A DNA stretch of 54,737 nucleotides, taken from assembly GCF_022458865.1 (NCBI RefSeq), contig NZ_JAJNMU010000042.1, positions 1 to 54,737 of the forward strand, in the 5' to 3' direction. This document shows positions 41,485-50,712 of this stretch, piece after piece (the first letter of the stretch is position 1; each line of letters opens with the position of its first letter). The notes below the pieces were generated by a model that saw nothing but the letters and a program-made list of their open reading frames with translations, did not search any database and was not told the origin of the DNA. The translations under genes and the position numbers were made by a program. This DNA is from Paenibacillus periandrae. GTDB lineage: Bacteria > Bacillota > Bacilli > Paenibacillales > NBRC-103111.

Positions 41485-42222
41485 ATGGCTGACTATAGTA
41501 TTTTTTTGAGTTGGAATAACAATGCTGAGGGCATACAATTACCTGTCAACCCTGAGTCTATAGAGGTTAAGGAACAAGGGCAAGGCAAAACCTACAACAT
41601 TGTAGGTAAGGGAGGTGGTACGGATGAAACAAGGGCAGGTGAGGTCAATGTAATTCAGAGTCCGAAGCTCAAAGAGGTCAGTTTCAGCAGCGTTTTCCCC
41701 AACCAGTATTACCCTTTCGTAAATGATGAAGCGCCTTTGTTCGTACCGATGTATTATATCGGATATATAAGAAAGTGGATGGAAAGTAAGCATCCGATCC
41801 GTTTTGTTTTTGCGGGCAGTTATAATGCCTTGGCAATAGCTAGTAGGATAAAAGAATTATCAGACCTCAACTTCCCGGCTTCCATTGAATCGTTTAATTG
41901 GAAGGAAGTTGCCGGGGGCAGCGGTGATATCGAGTACACGCTGCAGCTCAAGGAATACGTGTTTTACTCGGCCCGGCGCGTAAAGGTTGGCACTGATGCA
42001 GCCGGTAATGAAGTGCTTATTAAAGAGCAGCCAAAACGCCCGGATGAACGAATCAGGCCCTTGGCCTATAAAGTGAAAGAGGGGGATAACTTGATCTCCA
42101 TAGCCAAAAGAATTTTGGATGATGATTCGCGAGATAAAGAAATCCAAAAATTGAACAATTTATCCGATGCGGATGTTAAAAAATTAGCGCCCGGGACGGT
42201 CTTAAGCATTCCACGGAATTAG
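41485..42222 (+). CDS. xkdP: LysM baseplate/tube-associated protein (XkdP-like)
   Basis: 245 aa from ATG 41485 (CGGAGCGCC upstream). The N-terminal two-thirds (LPVNPESIEVKEQGQGKTYN) fits XkdP; the C-terminus (about 193-245) is a LysM: KVKEGDNLISIAKRILDD... LAPGTVLSIP. It links the tube end to the baseplate hub. Confidence 0.9.
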   Translation: MADYSIFLSWNNNAEGIQLPVNPESIEVKEQGQGKTYNIVGKGGGTDETRAGEVNVIQSPKLKEVSFSSVFPNQYYPFVNDEAPLFVPMYYIGYIRKWMESKHPIRFVFAGSYNALAIASRIKELSDLNFPASIESFNWKEVAGGSGDIEYTLQLKEYVFYSARRVKVGTDAAGNEVLIKEQPKRPDERIRPLAYKVKEGDNLISIAKRILDDDSRDKEIQKLNNLSDADVKKLAPGTVLSIPRN

Positions 42223-42232
42223 GAGGTATTTC

Positions 42233-43231
42233 ATGCTTGAAATCATTATCGACAACCGGGATGGGTATTTGTGGGACATATCCGGTATCGTCTCAGATGT
42301 GACTTACAAGACAGCCAGAATCGGAAGGGCGTCCAGTATGGAAATAACCTTTCTAAAGGGTGGTCTATACGAGGCGAAAGAGTTTAAATATACGATGGGT
42401 GATGTGGTTCGGATACAGTTCGGCAATACGCCTATGTTCTTGGGGTACATCTTTGTCATTGATGATGGCCGGGATGAACAAGTTAAAATAACAGCCTATG
42501 ATCAGCTCAGATATCTCATGGTGACTGAATACTACCAGGGAACGAACAAGACTGCTACGGAGGTGTTGGAGCACTTCGTAGATCGTCTTCAACTGAAAAT
42601 GGAGGTATTGATCGACACCGAATATAAGATTCCGACGATCAGAGAGGACAACGTAAAGGCGATGGATATTATTTGTGGAGCGCTGGAGTCAACGCTGACG
42701 GCCACGGGGGAACGTTTTTTGTTCTTCGATAACTTTGGCTGGTTGACCCTGCGAAACGTCAAAAATATGGTCTTGGACTTGTCGTTAGGTGATGATAGTC
42801 TGATGTTTGATTACAAGTTGAAAACCTCAATCGAGGATTCTTATAATGTAGTTTGGCTGACACAGGATAATACGGATACGGGCGTTCGTACAGTGTATCC
42901 AGCGCAGGATAGCGCCAACGTTGCCAAGTGGGGATTTTTGAAACTTGTGCAAAACATAGATGAAAAGGCGAATGCTGCACAGATTAAACGGACTTTGGAA
43001 AACCTTATACAACTTAAAAACAGAGTAGGTCGGAGCTTCCAAATAGATTCTATCGGAGATATCCGGGTACGTGCCGGATGCTATTTGCACATCGATATCA
43101 AAGAAATAGGGATCGATAATTATTACATGGTCAACGAATGTACCCATAAATTTGACGGCGATGAGCACACGATGACATTGGAACTGGTGGACATAAGGAA
43201 AGACGATAAGAAAGTGACGGTGGTAACGTGA
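42233..43231 (+). CDS. xkdQ: Baseplate hub protein (XkdQ-like)
   Basis: 332 aa; SGIVSDVTYKTARIGRASSM and FDNFGWLTLRNVKNMVLDLS match XkdQ, a gpD/gp27-like hub. AGGAGGTATTTC upstream; the end overlaps the next gene as GTGA. Confidence 0.9.
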   Translation: MLEIIIDNRDGYLWDISGIVSDVTYKTARIGRASSMEITFLKGGLYEAKEFKYTMGDVVRIQFGNTPMFLGYIFVIDDGRDEQVKITAYDQLRYLMVTEYYQGTNKTATEVLEHFVDRLQLKMEVLIDTEYKIPTIREDNVKAMDIICGALESTLTATGERFLFFDNFGWLTLRNVKNMVLDLSLGDDSLMFDYKLKTSIEDSYNVVWLTQDNTDTGVRTVYPAQDSANVAKWGFLKLVQNIDEKANAAQIKRTLENLIQLKNRVGRSFQIDSIGDIRVRAGCYLHIDIKEIGIDNYYMVNECTHKFDGDEHTMTLELVDIRKDDKKVTVVT

Positions 43232-43596
43232 AGATTTTAGAAATCATGAAGTCCACGAGTATAGGAGTTATACAAGCAGGTTATCCAGCTTCCATTTTCA
43301 CAGGTAAGGTAATTCAATTAAATCCTCTCGAAGTGATCCTTGATCCACAAAGGGACCCACTGACGGAGGATTTTTTATTGGTTCCAGAGTCGATGACTCG
43401 TTATGAGGTCGACTTGAGACATCTGCACACCTACCAAGACGCCAGTGACAGCGGCGATACAACAAGGAGTACGGAAGAAGCTTTACAGGAGCCTATCGTA
43501 ATCCGCCGTGGCTTAGAAATTAACGATGTCGTCTTGCTTCTACGCGTTCAAGGTGGTCAGCAATACGTAATTTTAGATAGGGTGGTGCAGCCATGA
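43228..43596 (+). CDS. xkdR: Baseplate protein, DUF2577 (XkdR-like)
   Basis: 122 aa: FTGKVIQLNPLEVILDPQRD and EINDVVLLLRVQGGQQYVIL are typical of DUF2577, an OB-fold spike or hub component. Confidence 0.85.
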   Translation: MKILEIMKSTSIGVIQAGYPASIFTGKVIQLNPLEVILDPQRDPLTEDFLLVPESMTRYEVDLRHLHTYQDASDSGDTTRSTEEALQEPIVIRRGLEINDVVLLLRVQGGQQYVILDRVVQP

Positions 43597-43985
43597 TTCC
43601 ACAAGGGGGTACGCTTGCAAATGATCCAGGGACGGTCCAGCAGCCGAGCAAAACATATCGTATCGACCCGATATCGAAACGGATTGTCGGCACGATTGAT
43701 AGTTTAGAGTCGGTCAAACAAACCGTATCCCAGATCCTGCAAACGGAAAGATTCGAACACTTGATATTTAGCAGCAATTATGGAGCAGAAGTGGCCAATT
43801 TACAAGGAAAGAGTGAATCTTATATCCGAGCAGAATTAGGTAGGCGTATTCGGACGGCGTTGTTACAGGATGATCGAATCTTGGATGTGCAAGACGTGAA
43901 TATATCCGTTAACGGTGATGAAGTTTTGGCAGTGTTTACGGTGGTTACACAGTTCGGCAGTTTCGAAGCACAGAAAGGAGTATGA
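43593..43985 (+). CDS. xkdS: Baseplate wedge protein, DUF2634 (XkdS-like)
   Basis: 130 aa, gp25/gpW-like: SKTYRIDPISKRIVGTIDSL and IFSSNYGAEVANLQGKSESY. It nucleates the sheath at the baseplate. Coupled to both neighbours. Confidence 0.88.
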   Translation: MIPQGGTLANDPGTVQQPSKTYRIDPISKRIVGTIDSLESVKQTVSQILQTERFEHLIFSSNYGAEVANLQGKSESYIRAELGRRIRTALLQDDRILDVQDVNISVNGDEVLAVFTVVTQFGSFEAQKGV

Positions 43986-43987
43986 GC

Positions 43988-45067
43988 ATGTACGAAAATC
44001 AAACCTTTCAAGCGATTATGACTCGTATGCTTGCCGTGGTGCCTAATGATGTAGACAAGCGAGAAGGCAGTGTTGTCTATGATGCTCTGGCTCCAGCTGC
44101 TTGGGAATTGAAGAAAATGTACTCAGAATTGGATGCCAATATCAACCTCTCTTTTGCAGACACCTCCAGTGGTGAGTATCTGGAGCGGCGCACTGCGGAA
44201 TTCGGTGTTGAGCGGGAGCAGGCAACAAAGGCGCGGCGGAAGGGGCTGTTTTATGGAGCGTCAAGCGTACCATTCGATGTGCCTATCGGTAGCCGGTACG
44301 CAGCCAATCAACTCAATTATGTGGTCATGGAAAGGTTATCCACTGGCGTATTTGTTTTGGAATGTGAAACGACAGGCACAGTGGGAAATCAGTATTTTGG
44401 CCCGTTGCTGCCCATTGATTACGTGAACGGCCTTTCAAGTGTAACGCTTTCTGATGTGCTTGTACCCGGCGAGGATACTGAAACCGATACGGCCTTACGG
44501 CAGCGGTACTTTGCCATACTGAACGAGCAGCCATTCGGGGGCAATATAGCGGATTACAAGCAAAAAATTGGCGAGATACCAGGAGTGGGGGGCGTGAAGA
44601 TTTTCCCAGCCTGGGCAGGTGGCGGGACGGTTAAGGCAACGATTATAACCTCAGATTACTCAGTCCCTTCACCGGAGTTGATTGACGAGATCCAGACGGC
44701 CATTGACCCGGTTATTAATAGTGGAGAGGGCATTGGTTTTGCACCGATTGGTCATAGCGTGACGATTACAGGCGTCAGCAACACGACAATCAACGTTGAA
44801 ACGACCCTTACACTCAGTAACGGCGTAACCATAGGGCAGGTCCAGGACGACATTCAGTCTATTATCGGCGCGTACTTATTAACTTTAAGGCAGTCCTGGG
44901 CAGCAGAAAAGGAACTGGTTGTACGTGTCGCTCAAATTGAGGCGCGTATTCTAGCAGTGTGGGGGGTAACGGATATTATCGGTACGATGATAAATGGTGA
45001 TGCTGCAAACATCACATTATCGGGTGATCAAATCCCGGTGCTTGGAACGGTGGTGCTACATGGTTAA
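43988..45067 (+). CDS. xkdT: Baseplate J-like wedge protein (XkdT-like)
   Basis: 359 aa from ATG 43988 (AAGGAG 7-8 nt upstream; ATG 43982 overlaps it). DKREGSVVYDALAPAAWELK, RRTAEFGVEREQATKARRKG and LRQRYFAILNEQPFGGNIAD are the gp47/JayE signatures. Confidence 0.93.
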   Translation: MYENQTFQAIMTRMLAVVPNDVDKREGSVVYDALAPAAWELKKMYSELDANINLSFADTSSGEYLERRTAEFGVEREQATKARRKGLFYGASSVPFDVPIGSRYAANQLNYVVMERLSTGVFVLECETTGTVGNQYFGPLLPIDYVNGLSSVTLSDVLVPGEDTETDTALRQRYFAILNEQPFGGNIADYKQKIGEIPGVGGVKIFPAWAGGGTVKATIITSDYSVPSPELIDEIQTAIDPVINSGEGIGFAPIGHSVTITGVSNTTINVETTLTLSNGVTIGQVQDDIQSIIGAYLLTLRQSWAAEKELVVRVAQIEARILAVWGVTDIIGTMINGDAANITLSGDQIPVLGTVVLHG

Positions 45068-45644
45068 ACTGATTGATTATTTGCCGGACCTGTACCATGG
45101 ATTAAAAGAAATGGTCAAGTTGACCGAGGCCGAAGACCCTGAGTTCAATGTGCTTGCTCAAGTTATTCGCCAAATGCTGGATAATCAATTTGTTGTTACA
45201 TCCAATCAGCAGGCCATAAAACGCCGGGAACAGCAGCTTGATATCCGGGCCGATCCCGGCGTTGAAACCTTGGATTTCCGGCGTAAGCGGCTCATTCATC
45301 GTTATTCTACTCGTCCACCGTTCACGGCACGTTATTTGCAAAACAGACTCGATGAACTTGTCGGTGTGGGTGTGGCTACTGTGGAGCTGGATATACAGAA
45401 TTTTATTCTTACCATCAAGCTTAAAATCCCGGATGCAGCTCATTTTTTAGAAATTGAACATGTCATTAGACTGATGAAGCCTGCCAATCTCATTTACTAC
45501 CAAGAGACAGCTCTTGCCGATACGCTAACACTGGAAGAACACATGTGGAGTACACCCCTTCACCGCATGACAAGGCTGGGAACCTCTTGGAGATTAGGTA
45601 GCACACCGTTTTCTGTACGCGAACAGGAGGTGCAGATTAAATGA
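45060..45644 (+). CDS. xkdU: Baseplate protein, DUF2313 (XkdU-like)
   Basis: 194 aa from ATG 45060, overlapping xkdT by 8 nt. DYLPDLYHGLKEM at the start and LDFRRKRLIHRYSTRPPFTA are typical of the YmfQ/DUF2313 family, which closes the wedge towards fibres. Confidence 0.88.
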   Translation: MVKLIDYLPDLYHGLKEMVKLTEAEDPEFNVLAQVIRQMLDNQFVVTSNQQAIKRREQQLDIRADPGVETLDFRRKRLIHRYSTRPPFTARYLQNRLDELVGVGVATVELDIQNFILTIKLKIPDAAHFLEIEHVIRLMKPANLIYYQETALADTLTLEEHMWSTPLHRMTRLGTSWRLGSTPFSVREQEVQIK

Positions 45645-45928
45645 TTCCTACAACTTATTTGACGGAGCTGGCCGCGTACACGAGGGATAGGATTATGAAG
45701 GTGGTTGTCAATAATACGGTTGAAATCACATCGTTTTATATTCGACAAGTGAGTGATCATACAGTTGAACTGGAATATATGATACCTCATGGTTCCGTTG
45801 TAACTGCCGAGCTGATTGAGCTCAAGAGCGCAACGGATGTTGTAGTGAGCTCGAATGCTGTATATATACCGATTACGAGCGATACGATCATCAAACAAAA
45901 AATGAAGGTCAGCGAGGTGACAGTATGA
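45641..45928 (+). CDS. Small baseplate-to-fibre protein
   Basis: 95 aa; ATGA overlap. Beta-rich, with ELEYMIPHGSVVTAELIELK. Relatives in Bacillus prophages are sometimes mislabelled as a ketopantoate enzyme; gene order says it is structural. Confidence 0.65.
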   Translation: MIPTTYLTELAAYTRDRIMKVVVNNTVEITSFYIRQVSDHTVELEYMIPHGSVVTAELIELKSATDVVVSSNAVYIPITSDTIIKQKMKVSEVTV

Positions 45929-46176
45929 CCTATGTACCTAAGACGAATTGGCAGTATGACGAGATGGTTACGGAAACAGACATGAATAGGATTGAGAAGC
46001 GACTTGCAGAGGCGGCAGTCGTGATCCTCTCTAACATTGAGCCTGCTAATCCCGACACACATACATTTTGGCTTGAAGATGTGGGCGAAGATTACGATCC
46101 TGGTGGCGATGGTGGTTTAGTCATTGAAAATGCAGCTCTCGACGGTAGTGCAACAATTTGGTTGGATGAAGAATAA
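45925..46176 (+). CDS. Small fibre-attachment protein
   Basis: 83 aa; ATGA overlap. Starts MTYVPKTNWQYDEMVTETDM, a common opening for short proteins placed before tail fibres. The acidic Gly/Asp-rich C-terminus is unusual. Confidence 0.65.
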   Translation: MTYVPKTNWQYDEMVTETDMNRIEKRLAEAAVVILSNIEPANPDTHTFWLEDVGEDYDPGGDGGLVIENAALDGSATIWLDEE

Positions 46177-46201
46177 ATAAAACATAGGATGGTGTTGAGA
46201 A

Positions 46202-46624
46202 ATGTCAGACAAAAATATTCAAATGAAAATTAAAAACGGTGCGGATTGGGATAACTTGTACCCGAAAACAAAAGCAGGGTTGATTGATGGACTGGCCGAT
46301 CAGGTAGCGTCCTTGGTGGCTGGTGAAGTTGCCGGTAAGGTGGATAAGGTTGCTGGAAAGCAACTATCAACGGAAGATTACACAACAGCTGATAAGACAA
46401 AGCTTGGAGGAATCGCAAGCGGAGCCAACAACTATGTACACCCAACTGGAGACGGAAACACCCACGTTCCAGCGACAGGAACAACCAACAACGGTAAGGT
46501 GCTGACAGCCGGGGCCACGGCCGGGAGTGCTGCATGGGCGGACTTGCCTGCTGCTGGATCGAAAATAGCTGTCAGCACGGTTGAACCAACTAATGCTGAT
46601 TTTTGGTATGAAGAACTTGCTTAG
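46202..46624 (+). CDS. Tail fibre module 1
   Basis: 140 aa. N-terminal motif MSDKNIQMKIKNGADWDNLYP-like (first 20 residues), then a fibre part with LSTEDYTTADKTKLGGIASG and YVHPTGDG, repeats frequent in phage fibres. Same N-terminus as the genes at 46636 and 48791. Confidence 0.8.
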   Translation: MSDKNIQMKIKNGADWDNLYPKTKAGLIDGLADQVASLVAGEVAGKVDKVAGKQLSTEDYTTADKTKLGGIASGANNYVHPTGDGNTHVPATGTTNNGKVLTAGATAGSAAWADLPAAGSKIAVSTVEPTNADFWYEELA

Positions 46625-46635
46625 GAGGCTGAATG

Positions 46636-46878
46636 ATGGCTGACAAAAACATTCAAATGAAAGCAAAGAACGGCGCGTCTTGGGATGCGCTGTTTCCTGT
46701 TACTAAAGTGGGATTGGTTGAAGGTTTGGAGGAACGGATAGCGGAAATACCGGGGGGAAGCACAAATGCTTCGGATATTCATATTGCTGATGTTGCCAAT
46801 AACACTAGCGCTACAAATGTTGAAGATGCTAATGCAGAACTTTATGCAAAATTAGCTATTGCTAGAACGTATTCGTAA
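46636..46878 (+). CDS. Tail fibre module 2 (short)
   Basis: 80 aa from ATG 46636 (TTAGGAGGCTGA upstream; ATG 46633 also possible). N-terminal MADKNIQMKAKNGASWDALF repeats the motif of module 1, then DIHIADVANNTSATNVEDAN. It may be an adaptor for the propeller protein that follows. Confidence 0.75.
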   Translation: MADKNIQMKAKNGASWDALFPVTKVGLVEGLEERIAEIPGGSTNASDIHIADVANNTSATNVEDANAELYAKLAIARTYS

Positions 46879-46895
46879 GGGGTGAATAGAAGCAT

Positions 46896-48704
46896 ATGGA
46901 AATAGCGTCTCCAGTGTTAATAGATACATCCAATGTTAATAATATTTTAAATCCAGATTCAGCAGTACGTGATTCGGCAGGTACTATATGGGTAATGAAT
47001 TCGCAGTATACTTCAACTTCCGTACCAATCATAAGGAAATCAACGGATGACGGCGCAACTTGGAGCGTGGCAGCGTTTCCTGATGGATCTTCCCCCACAT
47101 CGCCACCAGCCAGTATTAGCAACGCGCGGCTAAAGTTAGGTGGCGGAAAAGCGTATTTCATAATCGCCACAAATGCTGTCGGCGTCACCGTGTTTAATCT
47201 TACTGACAACATAGGAACCCTGGCCAACGTTTTTTCTACGACAGCTTCATTTGGGTCCTTCGGCCATGACTTATGCGTTGCGCCGAACGGAAGGCTGATG
47301 GTAGCATACTTATTTAGCGGGACGACCGGTTCCACCGTATACAGCGATGACTTCGGTGCGACTTGGACCGGCAGAAATACCCTAAACGTGGGTACCAGCA
47401 CGAATCTGGGATCAAATCCTATAACGGTCACCGCGGACAGCGATAGCAACTTCTATATCTTTTCCACAAAGTATGTCAGTGCCACTAACGTAACTTTAGC
47501 TATGACAAAATTTACAAATAGCTCATCAACGTATTCATCATTAGGCAATATAATAACATCTGCATCTGGAGTATACGTGAAACGTCCAGTTGCTAGGTGT
47601 ATCAAAGGTTCAGATGGTATAGATCGAATTATAATTACTTACTCCGTTGGTAGCACAGCATCTGCCAATACCGCTGGTACAGATGTGAAATGGATGGAAT
47701 CTACTAACGGGGGTTCAACATGGAGCACACCTGCAACTATAATCAATGTACCAGCAGCGGGAGCTCCTAATAATACAGCCTATCCTATGAAAATTTTCTT
47801 TGACCATGTTAATGAATTCGTTATTTTTCAATTCGGCCCTTTTTCACACGCGTATGCTTTCTATTTCAGAAAGTCTCTGACAGGCACGACTTGGGTTAGC
47901 TCATCCTCAGTCCTTACGAATACGCTTTTCAGTTCTAGTTTAATAAGATCAGTGGATACACCTTCTGGATACGAATATGTATCGGGTTTCGATGCAATTT
48001 ATACTTTGTCTTCTCCCACATATGTATACTATCACAAAGGTGGAGCTGCATTTAATAATAAACTAGAATCCTCGACAATACTGCCGTCATCCTTTGAAAC
48101 GGTCCTTAATAAAAGACCGTTAATAAGGTATTCGGTTCCGAATACTGATGCCGAAGGGGATACGCTAGCGGCTTTGGTCGTTAAATATTCGACAGCCAAT
48201 GAGCCAAACTTTGATGCTAATGTTTTCGCGTCAGATTCCGTCTCGATAACCAAGGTGTCTGGATCGTTCGCATATACTCGTCCGAGTGTTGATCTCCCTA
48301 CAGGGACAACATACATCCGTGTTATTGCTTATGATAATTATGGTTTATCAACGTATTCCACTACTACAATCTTGGGCATGACCCCCGCAAACTGGGATAG
48401 CAATGAATTTATTGCAGGCTCTGGTAACATATCAGCTAGTTCTGTTACCTATCTCGTGCAGCAGCTCAACCTTGTTCGGGTAGCATATGGGCTTGCCGGG
48501 ATAAGTGGATTAACAATAGAAGCAGGTGTAACAGAAGTTTCAGCAGCAGACCTTCTTTTATTAAGAACATCCTTCGAAGAGATAGTGACGGCTATTGGTG
48601 GGCAAAGTCCTGTAACTTGGACTGTTCCATCGATAGTTGCAGGTACAACAATACGTGATGGGGCACACTGGAAAGAAATACAAGACAAGTTGAGTGCCTT
48701 GTAG
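46896..48704 (+). CDS. Asp-box beta-propeller (sialidase-like) receptor-binding protein
   Basis: 602 aa. Asp-box motifs STDDGATWS (about 49-57), SDDFGATWT (about 150) and STNGGSTWS (about 270) indicate a sialidase/BNR-like propeller over residues 1-380; the C-terminal part (about 390-600) is beta-rich then helical. It probably binds or trims surface glycans on the host. I do not see the full sialidase catalytic set, so enzymatic activity is open. The propeller is AT-richer than its neighbours, suggesting exchange. Confidence 0.8.
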   Translation: MEIASPVLIDTSNVNNILNPDSAVRDSAGTIWVMNSQYTSTSVPIIRKSTDDGATWSVAAFPDGSSPTSPPASISNARLKLGGGKAYFIIATNAVGVTVFNLTDNIGTLANVFSTTASFGSFGHDLCVAPNGRLMVAYLFSGTTGSTVYSDDFGATWTGRNTLNVGTSTNLGSNPITVTADSDSNFYIFSTKYVSATNVTLAMTKFTNSSSTYSSLGNIITSASGVYVKRPVARCIKGSDGIDRIIITYSVGSTASANTAGTDVKWMESTNGGSTWSTPATIINVPAAGAPNNTAYPMKIFFDHVNEFVIFQFGPFSHAYAFYFRKSLTGTTWVSSSSVLTNTLFSSSLIRSVDTPSGYEYVSGFDAIYTLSSPTYVYYHKGGAAFNNKLESSTILPSSFETVLNKRPLIRYSVPNTDAEGDTLAALVVKYSTANEPNFDANVFASDSVSITKVSGSFAYTRPSVDLPTGTTYIRVIAYDNYGLSTYSTTTILGMTPANWDSNEFIAGSGNISASSVTYLVQQLNLVRVAYGLAGISGLTIEAGVTEVSAADLLLLRTSFEEIVTAIGGQSPVTWTVPSIVAGTTIRDGAHWKEIQDKLSAL

Positions 48705-48732
48705 ACCGTGGAGAATTAACATAGTTTTAGTT

Positions 48733-48760
48733 AAGAGCACACTTACCCCGTGCTCTTTTT
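48733..48760 (+). terminator. Intrinsic terminator
   Basis: AAGAGCAC/GTGCTCTT (8 bp, loop ACTTACCCC) with TTTTT. Confidence 0.85.
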
Positions 48761-48790
48761 GCGCTTGAAATTTAAAAGGAGGCTTGAATG

Positions 48791-50014
48791 ATGTCAAAAA
48801 ACATCTTGCTCAAAAAGCATAACGGCACAGGTTGGGATGTGTTACACCCAATTACCAAAGCAAAAAACGTGATGTCTTCTGATGGGGGAACCGTACAAGA
48901 TCACATCGGGGCAGGCGGGACGGCACACGCCAGCGCTACAGGCTCCCAAGCGGGGTTTATGCCCCCAGAGGATAAAGCAGCCTTGGACGCGGCAACCTCA
49001 GCGGCCACAGCCTCTACGTTGGCGAAGCGTGATACGGCTGGACGATTAAAGGCGGCTGCACCTGCTGCAGCGGATGACGTAGCACGAAAAAATGAAACAG
49101 ACGCGGCGATGACAGCAGCAGCCACGGCCAGTGGCGCGGCAGCTACAGCACAGAGCAGAGCAGATGCCGCATATAACAGGGCAGACGCGGCTTTTACGCA
49201 AGCCAGTGAGGGTAAGACGGTTGTCGCTGCCGCAATCACTGGCAAGGGTGTACCAGCTTCAAACAGCGACACATTCCCGCAATTGGCTACTAAGATAAAT
49301 AGCATTCAACTCGCTACAGGTAACGCTACTGCTGCTGATGTATTAGTCGGTAGATCATTTAGTACTCCAGCCGCAGGTACTGGTGCTGTAGGTACCATGC
49401 CTGACAATGTAAATAACGTAGTACAGCCCAGTGCATTAGGAAATGTAGCAATACCATATGGTAGGCATAGCGGTAGTGTAGTGGCCGCAGTACAAGTAAA
49501 CACAGCGGCGCTGCTCTCCGGCTTCAGTGTAGCCGGTGCGGCAGGTACTATGCCAAGTCATGGATCACCTGAATGGAACCCAACCACATTCAATCAATAC
49601 CTACCTGCCGGTTACTTCGGTGGTGGGGTTGTGTACGGTAGTCCAAACTTGGCCGCTGATAATATACGCGATGGTGTAGATATATTCGGCGTAGTAGGTA
49701 ATGTGCAGGCTAAACAAACAGCTAACGGTTCTTTTCCTACAAAGGCAGTAGATAACGCAAATCAAGCGTCTTGGGTTAACACCGTCCAGCTATCTTTTAT
49801 ACCTACTGCTTATGCATGCTATCTAACCGGAGGCTCGTTCCCTTGCAAAAGCTTTTATGTTGGTGGCATATCCGTAACTACTACTGCCACTGGGACTGGA
49901 GCTGCCCCTAACGGCGGCATATTCTTCTACCCAGAAACGATGACTTTGTCTCTAAGCTTTTGGGCACTAGGCAATAACCAGTCTTACAGTGCGACTTGGT
50001 ATGCGATAGGCTAA
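48791..50014 (+). CDS. Tail fibre module 3 (long)
   Basis: 407 aa from ATG 48791 (AAGGAGGCTTGA upstream; ATG 48788 alternative). N-terminal motif SKNILLKKHNGTGWDVLHPI is the third copy of the attachment module. An Ala-rich coiled coil (about 65-135) precedes Gly/Ala/Val repeats (AGAAGTMPSHG, GVVGNVQAKQ) and a C-terminal beta domain (about 310-407). Confidence 0.82.
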   Translation: MSKNILLKKHNGTGWDVLHPITKAKNVMSSDGGTVQDHIGAGGTAHASATGSQAGFMPPEDKAALDAATSAATASTLAKRDTAGRLKAAAPAAADDVARKNETDAAMTAAATASGAAATAQSRADAAYNRADAAFTQASEGKTVVAAAITGKGVPASNSDTFPQLATKINSIQLATGNATAADVLVGRSFSTPAAGTGAVGTMPDNVNNVVQPSALGNVAIPYGRHSGSVVAAVQVNTAALLSGFSVAGAAGTMPSHGSPEWNPTTFNQYLPAGYFGGGVVYGSPNLAADNIRDGVDIFGVVGNVQAKQTANGSFPTKAVDNANQASWVNTVQLSFIPTAYACYLTGGSFPCKSFYVGGISVTTTATGTGAAPNGGIFFYPETMTLSLSFWALGNNQSYSATWYAIG

Positions 50015-50038
50015 TACAATAACTTAAGGCGGTGGCAC

Positions 50039-50080
50039 ATGAGCCTTGAATTGATAGCATTCTGGCAAGCATACGGATAA
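50039..50080 (+). CDS. Micro-ORF (13 aa), possibly an XkdX remnant
   Basis: MSLELIAFWQAYG with AAGGCGGTGG upstream, at the position where XkdX usually sits in PBSX-like clusters. The aromatic FW core is reminiscent, but the ORF is very short. Confidence 0.35.
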   Translation: MSLELIAFWQAYG

Positions 50081-50086
50081 CAGATT

Positions 50087-50114
50087 AAGCCCGAGAAATC
50101 GGGTTTATTTTTTT
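50087..50114 (+). terminator. Intrinsic terminator before the lysis genes
   Basis: AAGCCCGA/TCGGGTTT (one G-U, loop GAAA) followed by ATTTTTTTT. Confidence 0.88.
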
Positions 50115-50140
50115 GCTCAAAATAAGGGAGGGGTAAGCGA

Positions 50141-50416
50141 ATGTCGGATGAAATTCAGAAAGTACAGGAGACGCTTGTCCAGGTCCGGATTGAACTGGGA
50201 CAGCTCTCAACGAAAATGGATGCTCTAAAGGACATTGGTCGTGAGCTTGGAGCGGTGGATGATCTTGCTAAGAAAGCCATGGAGTCTACAAAAGCAGCAC
50301 ACCATCGATTGGACAGGATCGACAAGCTTGTTAGCTGGCTGGCAACAACGGTGATCGGAGCAATCATTTTGGCCGTGATTGGTTTTATTATCAAGGGTGG
50401 ACTCATCATTAAATAA
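50141..50416 (+). CDS. xhlA: XhlA-like lysis-associated membrane protein
   Basis: 91 aa: coiled-coil N-terminus (DEIQKVQETLVQVRIELGQL) and one transmembrane helix near the end (WLATTVIGAIILAVIGFIIK). Typical of XhlA, which works with the holin in PBSX. Confidence 0.88.
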   Translation: MSDEIQKVQETLVQVRIELGQLSTKMDALKDIGRELGAVDDLAKKAMESTKAAHHRLDRIDKLVSWLATTVIGAIILAVIGFIIKGGLIIK

Positions 50417-50433
50417 AAGGAGAACTGATAAAC

Positions 50434-50712
50434 ATGGAATGGAACGCAATAGCTCAATTAATCGATCCGCAATTATTTCTGGTTCTTGCCGCGTGCTGGA
50501 TCATTGGATTTGCCCTAAAGCAATCACCAAAGGTGCCTAATTGGACCATAATTATTTTTGTGACCGTCTTCGCGGTCGTTTTCTCACTATTAATTCTTGG
50601 ACCCTCACCGCAATCGGTGCTGCAAGGTATTTTGATTGGAGCCGTGGCTGTATATGGTTATGAAGTTTATAAGGCCGTCAAGCAGGCTGGAAAGGAAGGT
50701 GGCAAGCGATGA
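50434..50712 (+). CDS. Holin
   Basis: 92 aa with three hydrophobic segments (about 12-28, 38-56, 61-78) and a basic C-terminal tail (KAVKQAGKEGGKR). Lies between XhlA and the endolysin; forms the lysis pore. ATGA overlap with the endolysin gene. Confidence 0.88.
   Translation: MEWNAIAQLIDPQLFLVLAACWIIGFALKQSPKVPNWTIIIFVTVFAVVFSLLILGPSPQSVLQGILIGAVAVYGYEVYKAVKQAGKEGGKR

Noticed and set aside
45641..45928. Ketopantoate hydroxymethyltransferase label used for related phage proteins
   Set aside because: 95 aa is far too short and gene order is structural.
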